Assembly (NCBI GenBank): GCA_026315105.1
Contig: CM048744.1
Span: 313,603,270-313,667,269, forward strand
DNA length: 64,000 nucleotides
Direction of reading: 5' to 3'
DNA from: Locusta migratoria
Taxonomy: Eukaryota > Arthropoda > Insecta > Orthoptera > Acrididae
Shown piece after piece: positions 19,961-32,830 of this stretch. Both the position numbers and the translations under genes were made by a program. Positions within the stretch are counted from its first letter, which is position 1, and each line of letters opens with the position of its first letter. The notes under the pieces were generated by a model. It had not been told where the DNA came from. It did no database searches and was given only the letters and a program-made list of their open reading frames with translations.

Positions 19961-20952
19961 TGTAACAAAGAAACAAGGATCTCCCTGAAAATGTCCTCTG
20001 CAGATGTGGACAAATTCTTGGATTTTAATTATAAATCCATTCGACAGTGGCACAATACCCCAGAATATTTTAGAGTTTTTAACATTCTCTAGTTTGTAGC
20101 CCATTATTAGCCCTAAATTTTATTTTCAATAAACATAATTTTTGTGGTGGTGTTATATTTCAATTAAAATTACTTTGTGATTGACAAATGGTGGTGGTTG
20201 AAAGACTCATTGCCAGCCTCTACCCAACATGCCACATACTCATGCAATTGATAGCTGTGCATGCACTAAAAGAGAAATAAGTTCTCTGCTTGCCCTTTAT
20301 TGCTACTTCTTTGTTGGTAGTGAGAAATACAGAGATAGGGGCTGATTTAAATGCAGTGATGCATAAGATACCATAGAGATTTTGCATAAGTGACAAATCA
20401 CCTGGAAAACATTCTAAGGACTGAAAACTGCAGAATAAATTGTAACGTACTACTCTAACAACAGTTTCATGCCTGTAATATAAGAAATTTTTAGAATACT
20501 GTCTATGTGCTCACTAGAGTTACTGTCAGAATTAAATGAAAAACTTCATTTTTATTTTCCACTTCACATTCATTCTCTCAGGATTTCATTATTAAGTCCT
20601 TCATGCCAATATGGCCAAGTTTCATTTATAGCAATCTGTATCATTTCTACCAGTGTACATTATTCTTGTTTCTTGCCGCATCACCCCTGACTTGAGCCTA
20701 CATTAGTTAAATGGATTGAAGTGGCAGTAATTTGATGGCAGTCTTAAGACCCTAAGTCCATACATTTTTTGCAATTCACTCTGCAACATATAGAAGAAAA
20801 GGTGGATCTTTCTGAGCCATGTTGCCCAATAAGTTACTGGAAGCCTTTCAGGAATAGTCTAATGATACGAGTGTTTGACAGTAGCTATTACTGAAGGTTT
20901 CTTTAAATTTATTATATTTCCTTAAACAAAAACTACATGATGATTCAGAGAT
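19961..20952. other. No recognisable gene
   Basis: AT-rich; nothing recognised on either strand. Confidence 0.4.
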
Positions 20953-20962
20953 TATAATTCTG

Positions 20963-21025
20963 TTGTTGTTGTTGTTGTTGTTGTTGGGTTTTGGAAGGGA
21001 CTAAACAGCGACGGTTATCAGTCCC
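20963..21025 (+). mobile_element. Very short SINE-like insertion with (TTG)n head
   Basis: 63 bp: (TTG)n then ggaagggactaaacagcgac and ttatcagtccct. Flanked by the perfect 10-nt repeat tataattctg (20953-20962, 21026-21035). The core phrase recurs at 56490-56515, so this belongs to a repeat family. Confidence 0.7.
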
Positions 21026-21035
21026 TATAATTCTG

Positions 21036-21929
21036 TATTCATTTATCTAAAACCAAAAAGTAATGATTTATATAAAATCTCAAGTTTTTACATTCATTCA
21101 GTTATTAATTATCTTAGAGCCACTAGTTTAATAACTACATTACAGTGATTAGATATACTTTTTTTATTTTATTTTTTGAAAAATAACAAACTTTAGATAC
21201 AAAGGTTTCAGTGTGTCTTTCAACATGAAGCCTTTCTATTAGGAATGCAGTACTTCACTTCTGTGCCAATTTGTCTCAAAGACAGTTACATTTCATTCAG
21301 TTTTGTTACAGTACTCTGTAACTGTAATGCTAAAATAAACTGCAGGTCAATTGATCTGATCAATTGCAAATGAAACAGAAGCAATTAACACATAAACAAA
21401 TTCAGCATAGTGTGGGGAGCCACTTGGACTGTGATGTGCAACTGCTTATTGCAAGTATTTATTGTGATGTGGCTCTTCTTACCCAATAAAAATCAATTGC
21501 AGTCTGAGGGCTACAGTTTGTGTACCATAACATAGACCACTGAATCTATGGTAGGCCTATCAAGTGACAACATTTTCCACTGAGGCAATTTTGACTGAAT
21601 TGCTGTAAATTTCTTAATTTCAAAACATTATAGTATCTATTACCAATAACGACAAGCTCCCATAGGAGCCTATAAGACATGAAAGAATTGAGGTTTTTAA
21701 CAAAATATTTTGTTTACGATTGTCTGATAAAAATTGTGAATCTGACAATATTCTTTTCGAAATTTTTGTGCATGTAACACAGCCAGTTACAGCAACAGAA
21801 CAGAATAGTGCTTAAATGATGACAGTCAGAAGACTGGGTATACTGTGCCACTTGGAGGTGGTACAGACCATCACATTATTAAAATGACAAGAGCCAAAAA
21901 GTACATGCACAGCAGGTGAAACAGCATCT
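21036..21929. other. No recognisable gene
   Basis: AT-rich sequence with no coding similarity seen. Confidence 0.4.
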
Positions 21930-22150
21930 AACAACTACTAAGGTTGCAGTTATTGGCTGATGTGTACTTCAGACAGGGCACCTCCAGCAGCTCAGGCCAA
22001 TGACAGAATGCCTAGCCACCACACACAGGCATAAATACTGGACCCATACCTCACCGAATTCAATCTCAAGAAAGCACCTGATGTGAGTAACATTATCGAA
22101 ATATCATGCTAGTATTCGCAGATTACTGGCAGAAAACCAAATTTCCAAGG
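21930..22150 (+). mobile_element. Family-1 PLE tail fragment (plus)
   Basis: Has gcataaatactgg near 22031 and, 40 bases on, cacctgatgtgagtaacatt followed by atcgaaatatcatg: TATA-like box then a hammerhead-like core, as in the tail at 1614-1800. It faces an inverted tail that starts just to its right. Confidence 0.55.
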
Positions 22151-22879
22151 TGACAACACCCTGCCAAGAAAGCCTTAATATTTCCATTGGAAGTAAAACA
22201 TTTACCAAAGTGCCTCCAAGGTTCTTGGGTGTCTTGCCAGAGCCAATCATTGTAATTCCGCAATATTTCAGGGAAATAACACTTCCGTCATCATCAGGTG
22301 GTGCTGATGGAATGAGCTCTCTGCTCATTGTTGGTGCTAGTTATACCTGTTGGGTTCAGATTCATCACCCTGTGGTAGGGTTCTGTGGCCTGCTGAGTGA
22401 TGAAGGAAGCTGCCACTGTTGATGGTGGGGGCTCATCTAATAACTAGCAGCTGAGATGGATCTCGCATCTGGTGATACCATTGCTCTGTGATAGACCTTC
22501 TTATAGGATTCCAGGTCTTTCTTAGCTGAAAAACAGAGGTTTTTTGTTTTGCAGATTTCTGTGTAATTTTTTAAGTTGCTGTCCCGTTAGTTTGCTGAGA
22601 ACCCCATGTCTAGGCAATGTTTTCTTAGGGCTGATTGGCTGGGTTGGCATAGGTGATTGTGTGTTCTTTGAATCATTCCTCCACCATATAAACTGTTTGT
22701 CCAATAAAGGTTTTACTACAGTTACATGGAATTTCGTACATACCCACTTTCTTGGGTCCAAAATTGCCTTTTACCATTCCTAGTAGGGTGCACGTCTTGG
22801 TGGGTGGTTGGGAGATTGTTGCAATATTATTTTGCTTCAGAAGCCCCCCTATTTTAGACAAAATGCGGCCTGCGGGGGG

Positions 22880-22956
<77 letters not shown>

Positions 22957-23440
22957 AAAAGCCAGGACTTTCACCTCTTCTTTAGCTAGTTGATCATCTT
23001 GGTCCATAATGTGCTTCTATTGTCATTCATAAGAAATTTTGGAACTGGCATTTCCAATAACTATTCTTGCAGAACATGGTCTCTAGGTATTTATTAGCAG
23101 AATCTGTTTGTTAGAGATAGAGTATGATGTTCTAACCAAAGTGTTGAACATGCCATTAAGCTAAACCGAATGGTGGCAGCCAGAGGCATGTAGATACGGA
23201 TCAGTATGTGTGGGTACACACACTTCCCCAGTGAGTCATCATGTCTGTGCTGCACCAGAATATCAAGGAGTGGTAGTTTGCTATATTTCTGTATTTCCAT
23301 AGTGAACTTAATACTGCTGTGGACTGAATTGAAATGATGTAGAAATTCATGTAGTTTGTCTTGTTCATGCAGTAAGATGACAAATGTGTCATCCACATAA
23401 TTGAAGAAACAATCAAGGACAGCAACTATTTGGCATTCTT
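22151..23440 (-). pseudogene. Family-1 PLE remnant (RT palm to tail)
   Basis: Minus strand from 23440: MDDTFVILLHEQDKLHEFLH (the YVDD block) and FTMEIQKYSKLPLLDILVQ, then after a GA microsatellite the nuclease GMYEIPCNCSKTFIGQT (22760-22700), then a tail with cacctgatgatgacgg (about 22300). The block order is correct but frames differ and the nuclease is interrupted. Confidence 0.8.
22885..22955. repeat. (GA)n microsatellite inside PLE coding sequence
   Basis: About 35 GA units interrupting the linker between the RT and nuclease of the minus-strand PLE. Confidence 0.95.
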
Positions 23441-23559
23441 GCCAAATTGTTGTTGAATGTAGTGTAAAAGCTGCTTCCCCTTTAGCTGTGATTAGCTCTG
23501 CACTCCAAGATCATTCCAGGGAATGAGTTGAAGGCATTACCTGTTTCCAAACTGACTGG

Positions 23560-24110
23560 ACCTACCACAAATCCACAGAGAGGTAGCTTGCTAAGTCTGC
23601 ACGGCTACCAGCCAAAACACAAGAGTAGACAGAGATCACCAAACATACTGTGATCAATCTCATGGGGAAACCATTTGATGACACAAAACTTGGTAAATGG
23701 CTCAACGTTTCACTGACAAGTTCATCACTTCTGTTTGCTGAAATTATCTCATCAGTAGGACAAACAGTCCAGAGTTATCCAGAAGACAAGGCTGAAGAAA
23801 TATGGAGGGAAACATGCTGGATTCTTTCATTAGTGATACTGGTCACAAGCAATATCATGAGAGCACAAAGAACAGAACTACACACCCTTTGAGACAATAT
23901 GGGATAGTTCTTCTTCCAGATGACAAAAAAAAAAAAAAAAGACCTGAATATGAAGTTACAGCAAAGCACAATCACCCTCCTGAAAAATGGAACACTGAAT
24001 GACAAAGACATTAAGAGACTTTACTAACATTCTGTGGTAGTCCCCAGGATATATTGCCTTCCAAAGACACCTAAGGATTAGTGGTGGATCCAAGGGGATT
24101 CTCTACCCCC
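23560..24110 (+). pseudogene. Family-1-like PLE remnant, N-terminal RT part
   Basis: The plus strand reads YGIVLLPDDK with an A-run, then LNDKDIKRLY and VPRIYCLPKTPKD, corresponding to the ADKG block and the PRLYGLPKIHK block of PLE RTs. It lies head to head with the minus-strand remnant to its left. Frameshifts and an A(16) tract make it non-functional. Confidence 0.6.
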
Positions 24111-24164
24111 ACCCAATCATAAAGAAATTCTTTTTTCTTTTGCTGAAACTTATTTGTTTACACA

Positions 24165-24405
24165 CACTTTTAACTTACCAGGTGAACAAGCATAGGCTCA
24201 TTGATAGACCCACAAACACACACACAAACACAAAAATTCAAGCTTTCACAACCATTAGTTGCTTCATCAGGAAAAGAAGAAAAGAGGGAAAAGGGGAAGG
24301 ATGCAGATTTTAAGGGAGTGGGCGAAGAGTCATTCCATTCCTGGGAAAGGAAAGACTTACCTTGGAGGAAAAAAGGATAGGTAAACACACACACATGCAC
24401 GCGCG

Positions 24406-24461
<56 letters not shown>

Positions 24462-24880
24462 TGCATACGCACCAATGCAGACATGTGTAAAAAGCAAAAA
24501 AGTTGGACAAGATGCCAATCAAGACAGAGAATCTATCCAGAGATCAGAGGCAAAGATGTTATTGAATGGTGGGCGGGAATTTTAAATTAACGGGGCTTGA
24601 GACCAGGTGGGCAACGGGAAGAGAGAATATGCTGAAGGGCAAGTTCCCATCTCCGGAGTTCTGAAAGGTTGGTGTCATTGGGAAGTATCGAGATAACCTG
24701 GATGGTGTAACACTGTGCCAAGATGTGCTGGCCGTGCACCAAGCATGCTTATCCACAGGGTAATCCTCATTACCAATAAACACTGTCTGTCTGTGTCTGT
24801 TCATGCGAATGGACAGTTTGTTGCTGGTCATTCTCACATAGAATGCTTCACAGTGCAGGCATGTTAGTTGTAAAAACATC
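24165..24880 (-). mobile_element. Family-2 PLE fragment: GIY-YIG C-terminus and tail
   Basis: The minus strand encodes QLTCLHCEAFYVRMTSNKLS and the rest of the nuclease (24879-24560), then the tail with (GT/GC)n at 24385-24457, a GGTAAGT-type site at 24355, a hammerhead-like motif at 24244-24270 and the end ggtaagttaaaagtg near 24180. 5'-truncated within the nuclease. Confidence 0.82.
24244..24270 (-). ncRNA. Hammerhead-like motif, family-2 fragment
   Basis: Minus strand: CTGATGA, A, stem GCAAC / GTTGT around TAATG, then GAAAGCTT. Confidence 0.45.
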
Positions 24881-25027
24881 AGGCCACAGCAGAATGTGGG
24901 AACTTAACGAGGGATGGTGATTTGTTTATGGATACCACCACAGTTTTAATATGTATGAGAATTCTTGTACACATACAAGAATTTCAGCATTTGTAGAAGA
25001 ATACGGGGCAAAGGGAGCACTGTACGC

Positions 25028-25111
25028 ATGTTTGTAAACATATTGAGCCAAACTGCTGTGATCGTCAGTCCCTAGACTTACACTCTACTTTTACCAATTT
25101 ACACTAAGGAC

Positions 25112-25145
<34 letters not shown>

Positions 25146-25215
25146 GGGAGGACTCGAACCTCTGGCAGGGGCAGCCACCCTGTCCATGTCATGATGCCTT
25201 TGATTACGTGACTAC
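25028..25215 (-). mobile_element. Diverged SINE remnant
   Basis: Minus strand shows a B-box-like aggttcgagtcctcc near 25150, a GT run (25115-25143), and the family body around 25060-25090. Poorly conserved ends. Confidence 0.6.
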
Positions 25216-26865
25216 ACTTGCATAGTTTTAGCAGATATGCTGGATACACATTTATGGTGGAAGTAATTAATCCACCTAGAATATATAATGAAATGCACAC
25301 AAGTTGTTTAAGAATCATGATTAAGGAGAACAGTCTCTGTCAATGAAAATCTTTAGCCAGAGTTAATTGTAATAAGCATGGCTTTCATAGTGAACATCAT
25401 TTTCTATATTTTTATGTTCAGCACTGTATTTAGACATCAGTACCACTTTCAAAGGCATATTTTAAGAAAAATTCAACAACAATTAGCAAATAACGGTATT
25501 TTTAAAATGACTTTTGATTCTCATAAGGTACTCCTATTGTTATTGAAAGTTTATTTGTATTTCTAAGATGAATACTAAAAGATATTTTCAGGTTCTTTAT
25601 GATACTAACACATCTGTAATCTTTAAAAAGTATGTTGTTAGTATTAATCAACACACATCTGTAATCTATAAAAAGTATGTGGTTACTATTAATCAACAAC
25701 AGTTAACAAATACAGTATTTTTCCAAATTTTTAAGGGTGCACATATAAACCCCCCTTCCTTCTCCGTAGTAGGTCGTATTACAAAAAAATAAACTAGGGT
25801 TAGCTTTCATTTTTAGAGCAGCCACCTGAATTTCAAAGTGAACAAACAATATTCTCTAAGTAACTGGAAAAGAATTTAGGCTGTCCATGTAGTCTATAAC
25901 ATGCCAAAATTGTAATATTTTTAAAATGTAAGAGAACTTTTCGTTAAATCTGATAATTTCGTGATGGCACAAGAATCATGATCTCTTCATATCCAACACT
26001 GGTTACTACATATGATTTGTTGGTCTCTCACACAGTATGGTATACAACAATTTTTCAAAGTACTTAATTAATGTTCGTATTAACACATATTACTTATAAG
26101 ATATTAATTTATTTCTCAACTGACATAGACTCAAAGCAACAAGACTACACCATACTGCTGTAACAGCACAAGTCTCAAATCTCTGAAGTTGCTAGCAGTT
26201 GCAAATATAAGACAGTATACTGATTTTTACTGACATGCTTCTATTAGTATTTTTTTTATTACCCTTTATTTATTTTTCTTTCTCCAATCCAAGGAGTGGA
26301 ACCCATCAGTATTAGGACACTGAAGCTCATATTCTCTAGAAAAGTAATTAAACTATGTGAATCTTAGTAAATAGGTAACCAATCATGCACTAAATACAAT
26401 AACAAACTAATGACTACAATGTATTTCCCCCTTTTTGATAGCAAAAAATTGCCTCATTAGTATTGTTCATATAATAATGATTGCATATTACTGCTCAACA
26501 TGACCATGATTAATCTAAACAACACTGTTAGATTCTCATGAAACACAAAACAATTACCACTGCATAAAGTAGTTTTTGAAATCCCCAGAACATCCAGAGC
26601 TGGTTCATCATTCCCACTGGGTTTTGAAGATTGTTTGGAAGTACTTAGATGGTAAAGTTTTGTAACAATTACTTACTTCATTGGCTATCTGACTCATTCT
26701 TTTTCTCTTTTTCTTTTCCTTATATGATTTTGGTAGTCTTATCTTCATCGCACATTTTCAGTGATTTGTAATAAACCACAATTCAGTTACATTCAACTGA
26801 GGTTTATTCAATCCAGTGATTAGTTTACACAGAAGCTGCCTGGGCAACTTCACCCTCTCACTACT
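25216..26865. other. AT-rich region with a 45-bp tandem duplication
   Basis: No gene recognised. catctgtaat... repeats at 25611-25655 and 25656-25700, giving a two-copy 45-bp unit. Confidence 0.5.
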
Positions 26866-28419
26866 TTTTACTGCAGGGGTTGGCAACACGTCAATTGTGA
26901 TCTACCAGTAGATTACCAGTGCTTATTTGGCAGATAGCATGAATGCTGGGAGATCAGAAGAAAAATTGTAGAATAAAACTGACAATTTTTTTGGTAGCAG
27001 TGAAAATGTGTGTTACATTGGCTCACGTTTTATTCATTAACCATCATGTAGAATTGGTAGCAACATCTACCATAAACATCTAAAACTGTGTTTCTCGCAT
27101 TAGCTGAATCAGTCACTACACATTGCTACACTGTTTCATTCAACTTTGTGTAGTGGGTAGTGATGGTTCGGTATGTGTTTGCTGAAAGCGGTGAGTTTCA
27201 TGCCTCATACTGTTCAAGGAGGCCAGAATATTAACTTCTTTGGTGCCGTTATGGTGAACTACAACATCCTATGTTTTTATAGTATGTGGATATAATATTT
27301 TGCGAATAAGATCGCCACTTTGAGAGGATTTCAATGACCAGTTTCCAGATCTTCAAAATATTTCTGTGGTATGGACTAATCTTAAACTGGGAATATTTCT
27401 TCTCCACTGAAAATTTTTTTGGCGTAGATATGGCAGTTTTGAACTTGAAATAACATCATTAAAATGATTTGTGTATAGAAAGTGTTGCAGAATCCAGAAA
27501 CTGTTGGCCTGTAATGCAAGAGAAATGCCCTGAAAGAGTTAATGTTGCAATTAGAATGAAGGCCTTGCTTGTTTCTACTTACCTGTGTGAATAATTGTTT
27601 TCAGATATGGTATGAGTTTTATTAAGAATACGCTGAAAACCCGCCATCTCCAATGTAATTATTTATTCCAGTCTTAATCCATCTACCCTTTCCTTTTCTC
27701 TCTCTTCATCTCATTTTCCTTGTATATTCATCCATTTCCTCATCGGCCCACTCTTTGCCCATCTTCTCCATTCCCTTTCTCTGCACATCTTCACCTTCCC
27801 CTTTCTCAGGCAATCATTTCATCATCTCTCTGTCAAACTCCTTGCAAGATGAAAGATCAGGGTGATAGTTTAAATAGGGAAAGATTAATTTTTAAACTCA
27901 CAACCACCAACTGTAAACCAAATTCCTAAACAATCAAAAACACTGGAACTGTTTGGCTCGTTTTCTAGGGGATGATATGACACATTCACAGGTTTTCTTC
28001 CCTGCATATGATTAACAAAAAGATTTATAATAAAGTCAAGTTCATGTGAGAAAAGGGTGGACTAACTACTATTTTTGAAAACATGTGAAAGTTCACTTTA
28101 TGTTGTTTATTACACCATATTAAAACCCTGTGGCTGATAAGTCTCAACGTCAACACATTTACTTGATAAAGTTATAGCTCGTGAGCCCCCAGACAAACTG
28201 AATATTTGTTGCAAATTGTTTTCACACCATGTGCCTGTCTCAAACACCGTTTATGTTCATGCCTATGTGACGACACGTGTTATATTAACAAAACACAGTC
28301 ACTTTAATTCAATGCGATGCACACCTTGTTCCACTGGCTAAATATTCAAAACGCACAGTAGCACTCGATTCAACTTGGTGCTGTCTACGACGAGCAACCA
28401 CACCTGGCGATTGCCACAC

Positions 28420-28570
28420 AAAATGCTATAGTCTCCACCTGGAGTTCCACACGCCGACTGTGCAGAGCGATGTCGCGCCCGGCCAGCTACACCACTCGCT
28501 CCCGACTGCTACCTGGGCTGCGCACGCGCGCCAAAAGCGCACGCTCCCAGGGTTTTTTCCCTACATCATC
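28420..28570. other. GC- and CpG-rich patch inside the hAT element
   Basis: A local island in an AT-rich setting, with several CGCG-type clusters (cgcacgcgcgcc, gcgatgtcgcgcccgg). Possibly a promoter-like or captured sequence; a donor-like gtgagt follows at about 28580. No gene is attached to it with confidence. Confidence 0.3.
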
Positions 28571-30029
28571 AACTTCCCCAAGTGAGTTGTTCTAACCGAC
28601 TTGCCAACGTACAAGGATCAGCCAATACATTTCTAAAACTTTACTTAAAATCAAAATAATTACACTACACATGAAACAAATATCTTCTAAGGTTGTTATA
28701 TTGGTATAAACATCCTTTGCACTATTTATTATAATTGTGCAATTTCTTATAATTTATTTAACTGAAAATTTCAAGATAAAATACACAAGATTAATTGAAA
28801 ATAAAATGAAATATAGTTAATATATTATTGTTATAAAGACACATTGCCATGTTAGTTGTGTAACTGCCTTGTATTCATTGGTAATTTATTACTTTTCATA
28901 TAACGAAATTATGTTTTCAGTGTCAATTAAACATATTACACCAGATGTGACTATATCAGCTAATGTATTTTTACAATAAAATTCAAATGACCCCTCACTC
29001 ATCTCTGTATTACGCTTAGTTTAAATTTAACCATATACATTTGTTTAAGATTTGTTGTATGCGTAAGTTTTAGCTTGTACCACAGGCATATTGGGTATGA
29101 AATTGTTTATTTGTCAACAGGCTATTTTGTAGTGAGGGCCTTAAAGGTTCCTAACTGCATCATATTACTTCAAATGCAAGTAGTATTAGAATATTTTATT
29201 TTGCGCTGTGCACTGCACTGCACCTGGCACTCGCCATTGTCCCTCTCTGCCCTCACTGGAAACGAGCCTCGAAAATCCTAAGCTGGAACAAGGCCCTCAG
29301 CTACAGGTGCACAGCAAATCTCAATGCAGAGAATTTCTACCTATGGCCTAACTATAAATGTTGTCACCCAACTGCGTACATATATTGCTACCATAATTAA
29401 TAAGATTAAAATTGTGTAACATTTGGTGCATTGGCATGGTCAATGTTTGCAGTGAACTTCATACTGTTTAATTATCAAATGCTATTAACTACCAATATTT
29501 CTAATGGGCGGTAATCTTACATCCTTCTCCACCTTCTCAGTTAATTACCTCCTCCATCCGTGAAAAATTATATAACTCTGTTAAGTTCCTTAGTGCTTAG
29601 TCAGTACATTCATTGCAAGGTAAACCTCCGCCGTGCACCATATGAAATCTTAGGTAGATGGTGATGTTCCTCTTGTTTTGAAGGTTAAGTGCACAAAATT
29701 CCATCAACATTGGATTAAAACCTGGTCAAAGATCATAGGCAAAGTACCCTCTCTATCCACTTACAACATTTTACGTAGACAATGACTTTCCTCTTATTTT
29801 GAAGAACAAGTATGCAAAGTTTCATTGCTATTGAATTTGACTAATAAGGGGAAAGCCTTAGATACAGCCAACCGATTCAGCTCAAATTTTGCAGGTCACT
29901 TGTGTACAGTCTAAAATGAAGGAATCTAAGATATTTTGGGTAAACACCCCCACGTTTTTGAGAAAATCACCCCTAAAGGTTCTGACGAGCAATCAACTCA
30001 AAATTGGTGGGATCAATAGATAATTGAAA

Positions 30030-32830
30030 ATAGAGCATTTTTCATCATCAGGTATAGGGTCCGTAAATGGATACTTTTCCAGAAATCGAACAAAGAAACT
30101 TTTACAATTGCCGCTTCTGTACCCACACGGTATACGCTTTTCGCCGACAGTGCCACGGCCAAGGTAACTGGCTGGGAATCGGAGAACCCAGATTCAAATC
30201 TTGAAGTTGATAGGGATAGGAGGGTTAATAAGGTAAGTAAATCAATAAGGAATGATAATAATATGGTAGGCAAACTAATTTCCCAAAAGCCATGAATTAG
30301 TAAGGTATTAAACTTTTAAGCCTTGTCACATGAAAACAACTCTGAGTAATAGTGCTGTGAATTCCTCACGAGGAATCACAGACAGCCAACCATGCAATGC
30401 TTGTTTACAGCAAGGCATGGGACAGAATGAACATGGAGAAAGTTATGTAGTTCTGGCAGCCTCTTCGTCATATCATAGTTGTGAACCTGGAAGAGTGACC
30501 GTGTTCAGCACGAGCTTTATAGAAGTCAATCTGTCATTAGGCTGCCGCAAACCTCATGGATACATGTAGTGATTTTTCCATCATTAATGTGCCAAATGAA
30601 ATACATTTTGTGATTGAATACAGTGTTCTTCCGTAAGTAACATATGACGGGTACTTTATGTAGTTTGTATTAATTAGCTCTTTTGTTTATGCTGTAGTAA
30701 CTAGGTATTGTTTGTTGTGTCATATCTTTCAGGTTCATAATCTGATTAATAGAGGATGTAGACCCTTCGAATAGCGCTGCAATATATAGTTGGGAGCCTG
30801 TCACAGACGACGTCAAGCGGGAAGTTACCAACGCTGTGTTTTGGTTTGTAAAAGTGTTGCAAGACAGATGCATTATCAATGCACTACTGGAAGCAGGCAG
30901 TTCCGTTTTTAGGTGTTCCAGATAGACAGGAGCGGCTGTTGTCGAGTGATTTTTAGAGGTGACAAACTAAATGACTTTTGTTGATACTGAAGTACTATAC
31001 CATGAAGACAAAGCAGAAGGTGATTCTGTGGAAGATATCATGACTAGTGAATCGAAAAATAGTCATAACACTTTGGAAATCTCCACGTCCCAGGAATATG
31101 TTCTTCATCTGTTCCTGATGAGTATTACGAACTGGTTACTATACGATTGAACTACGGTGCTATACCCCTTGGAGTAAAAGTAAAGGCGGCAGTGCTAGCC
31201 AGGAATCATCCAAACTGGAACTTACAAAAACTGCAAAAGAATGGAGCAACAAAGCCCTCAAAAGGAAGAAGGACTTGAAATTGTGGGAAAGTGATGTTGT
31301 TAAAGGAAGGACAAAATACGACAAATACCATGTGCTAAATAAGTGGACATACGACCGATTTGTCGAATCTCATCATCGTAACAAGTATGTAACAGCGAGG
31401 ATACTTCAGGAGTGAACTGCAGGTGCAGCGCTTCAATATACAGCTGATAAGGATTTTATGTTTGCTGCGTCATTATCTTGAGCACGGAATTTCAAATTGG
31501 AGTACAAAATTCGTCAACAGAAAATCACTAAATATGTCTCTCATCTGGAGGTACAAAATATAGAAGATATACAGAAAGTGGTGGCTCTTTTCAGTACGCA
31601 AACAGCATCACTTATGACAGGTTTTAATCAAGGTTATGTGATCAATGCCGATCAAACAGGATGTGAGTACCGGGTGAACATTTGACACAGATTATTGGTT
31701 AAGGGAGAAAAACAAACCCTTTTCGCAGTTGGTAGTAAAAACAAACTAAATCATTCATATACGGTGCAGTATGCCATCACAGCCTCTGGAAAAGTGTTGC
31801 CTAAGGTTTTCTTGAGTTTACAAGAAACGAATGTTACATTTGGTCCTCAGACTATAGAAGAGGCCAATCACTTAACTAACTCATTGAAAAAATGTTCACA
31901 TTACCTACTCCAAATCTGGGACACTGACAAATGTGATTTACAGAACATTTCTTGAGAATGTTTTAAAACCATATGTTTCTGATAACAAGTTTTGTCTAAT
32001 ACTGGATTCCTGGAGTGGACAAATTAATACTCCAATGTATGACACAATGTTTATAGATGGCAAGGGTCAGCTGATGTGCACAGTAAAAGTAATACTGCCA
32101 AACTGCACACCAATGTGCCAGCTTAAAAACTTTATTTTCAGGCTTCAGAATTGCGGTGTGCTTCTGGAAACCCAGTGGGAATCGCTCAACTGCGCCGAAG
32201 CACTAACTATTCACAGCATAATTCATAACCAACTTTCAGCACACATTTTTCAGGCAATGATATCGTATGCATGGTATGCATCGAAATTAATTCCCGAAAA
32301 AGACATATTTTTAAATGTAAACCAAGTTTGTTTTCCACTGACTCTTTGGAAGGAACATTGTAGCTGTCAGAAGATTGCATTTATTAGATGTTCTTCGTGT
32401 CGTGAGTATATTTGTTTCATATGTTTATATGACCAGTACCTTCCATCTAGCTGTTCGGAGAAAAGTGATGACATATAACAGTGATTGGAAGAGCCATTGT
32501 AAAGTGACCTGGAGTAACACTTTAGATGTTTACTATTCAAAGAAGTTTGGGAAATTTATTTGCCTTATTGATTTACTTTCCTTATCCCTATCGAGTGAGA
32601 TATGGAAAAATACAAACAAGAAAAATAACATACACTAGGTTTCTTCAAGATTCGAACCCGGGTTCTCCAATTCCCAGCCAGTTAGTTTGGCTGTTGTGCT
32701 CTTGGCGCTGTCAGTGAAAAGCGTATACCATGTGAGTACAGAAGTGGCAGTTGTAAAAGTTTCTTTCCTCGATTTCTGGAAAAGTATTCATTTGTGGATC
32801 CCACACCTGATAATGAAAAATGCTCTCTTT
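30030..32830 (+). mobile_element. DDE DNA transposon with long terminal inverted repeats, nested in the hAT element
   Basis: 30038-30215 and 32640-32825 are inverted copies of each other over about 180 bp (shared inner phrases: gagcatttttcat, atacttttccagaaatcga, ggtatacgcttttc, aactggctgggaat). Between them lies a decayed transposase in the plus direction. Outer limits are approximate, since similarity fades at about 30030 and 32830; no clear target duplication was identified. Confidence 0.72.
31160..32478 (+). pseudogene. DDE superfamily transposase (pogo/DDE_1-like), broken
   Basis: Blocks in three frames: ARNHPNWNLQKLQKNGA (31190-31245, a helix-turn-helix-like start), HGISNWSTKF-like, INADQTGCEYRV (31640-31675, containing a likely first catalytic Asp), HSYTVQYAITASGKVLPKVF, then FLENVLKPYVSDNKFCLILDSWSGQ (31950-32020, likely second catalytic Asp) and a C-terminal cysteine cluster (CSCQ, CSSC, CFIC; 32350-32430). 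Stops or frameshifts occur at about 31685 and 31940, plus others upstream. The order matches pogo-type DDE proteins found repeatedly in insects; the exact family is not certain. Confidence 0.7.

Noticed and set aside
25500..25700. CRISPR-like direct repeats
   Set aside because: Only two 45-bp units with no spacers, in a eukaryotic setting; a simple tandem duplication. No CRISPR array exists in the window.
28420..28590. Calling a CpG-island promoter and first exon
   Set aside because: No start codon, no matching downstream exon and no evidence of transcription; kept only as a low-confidence observation.
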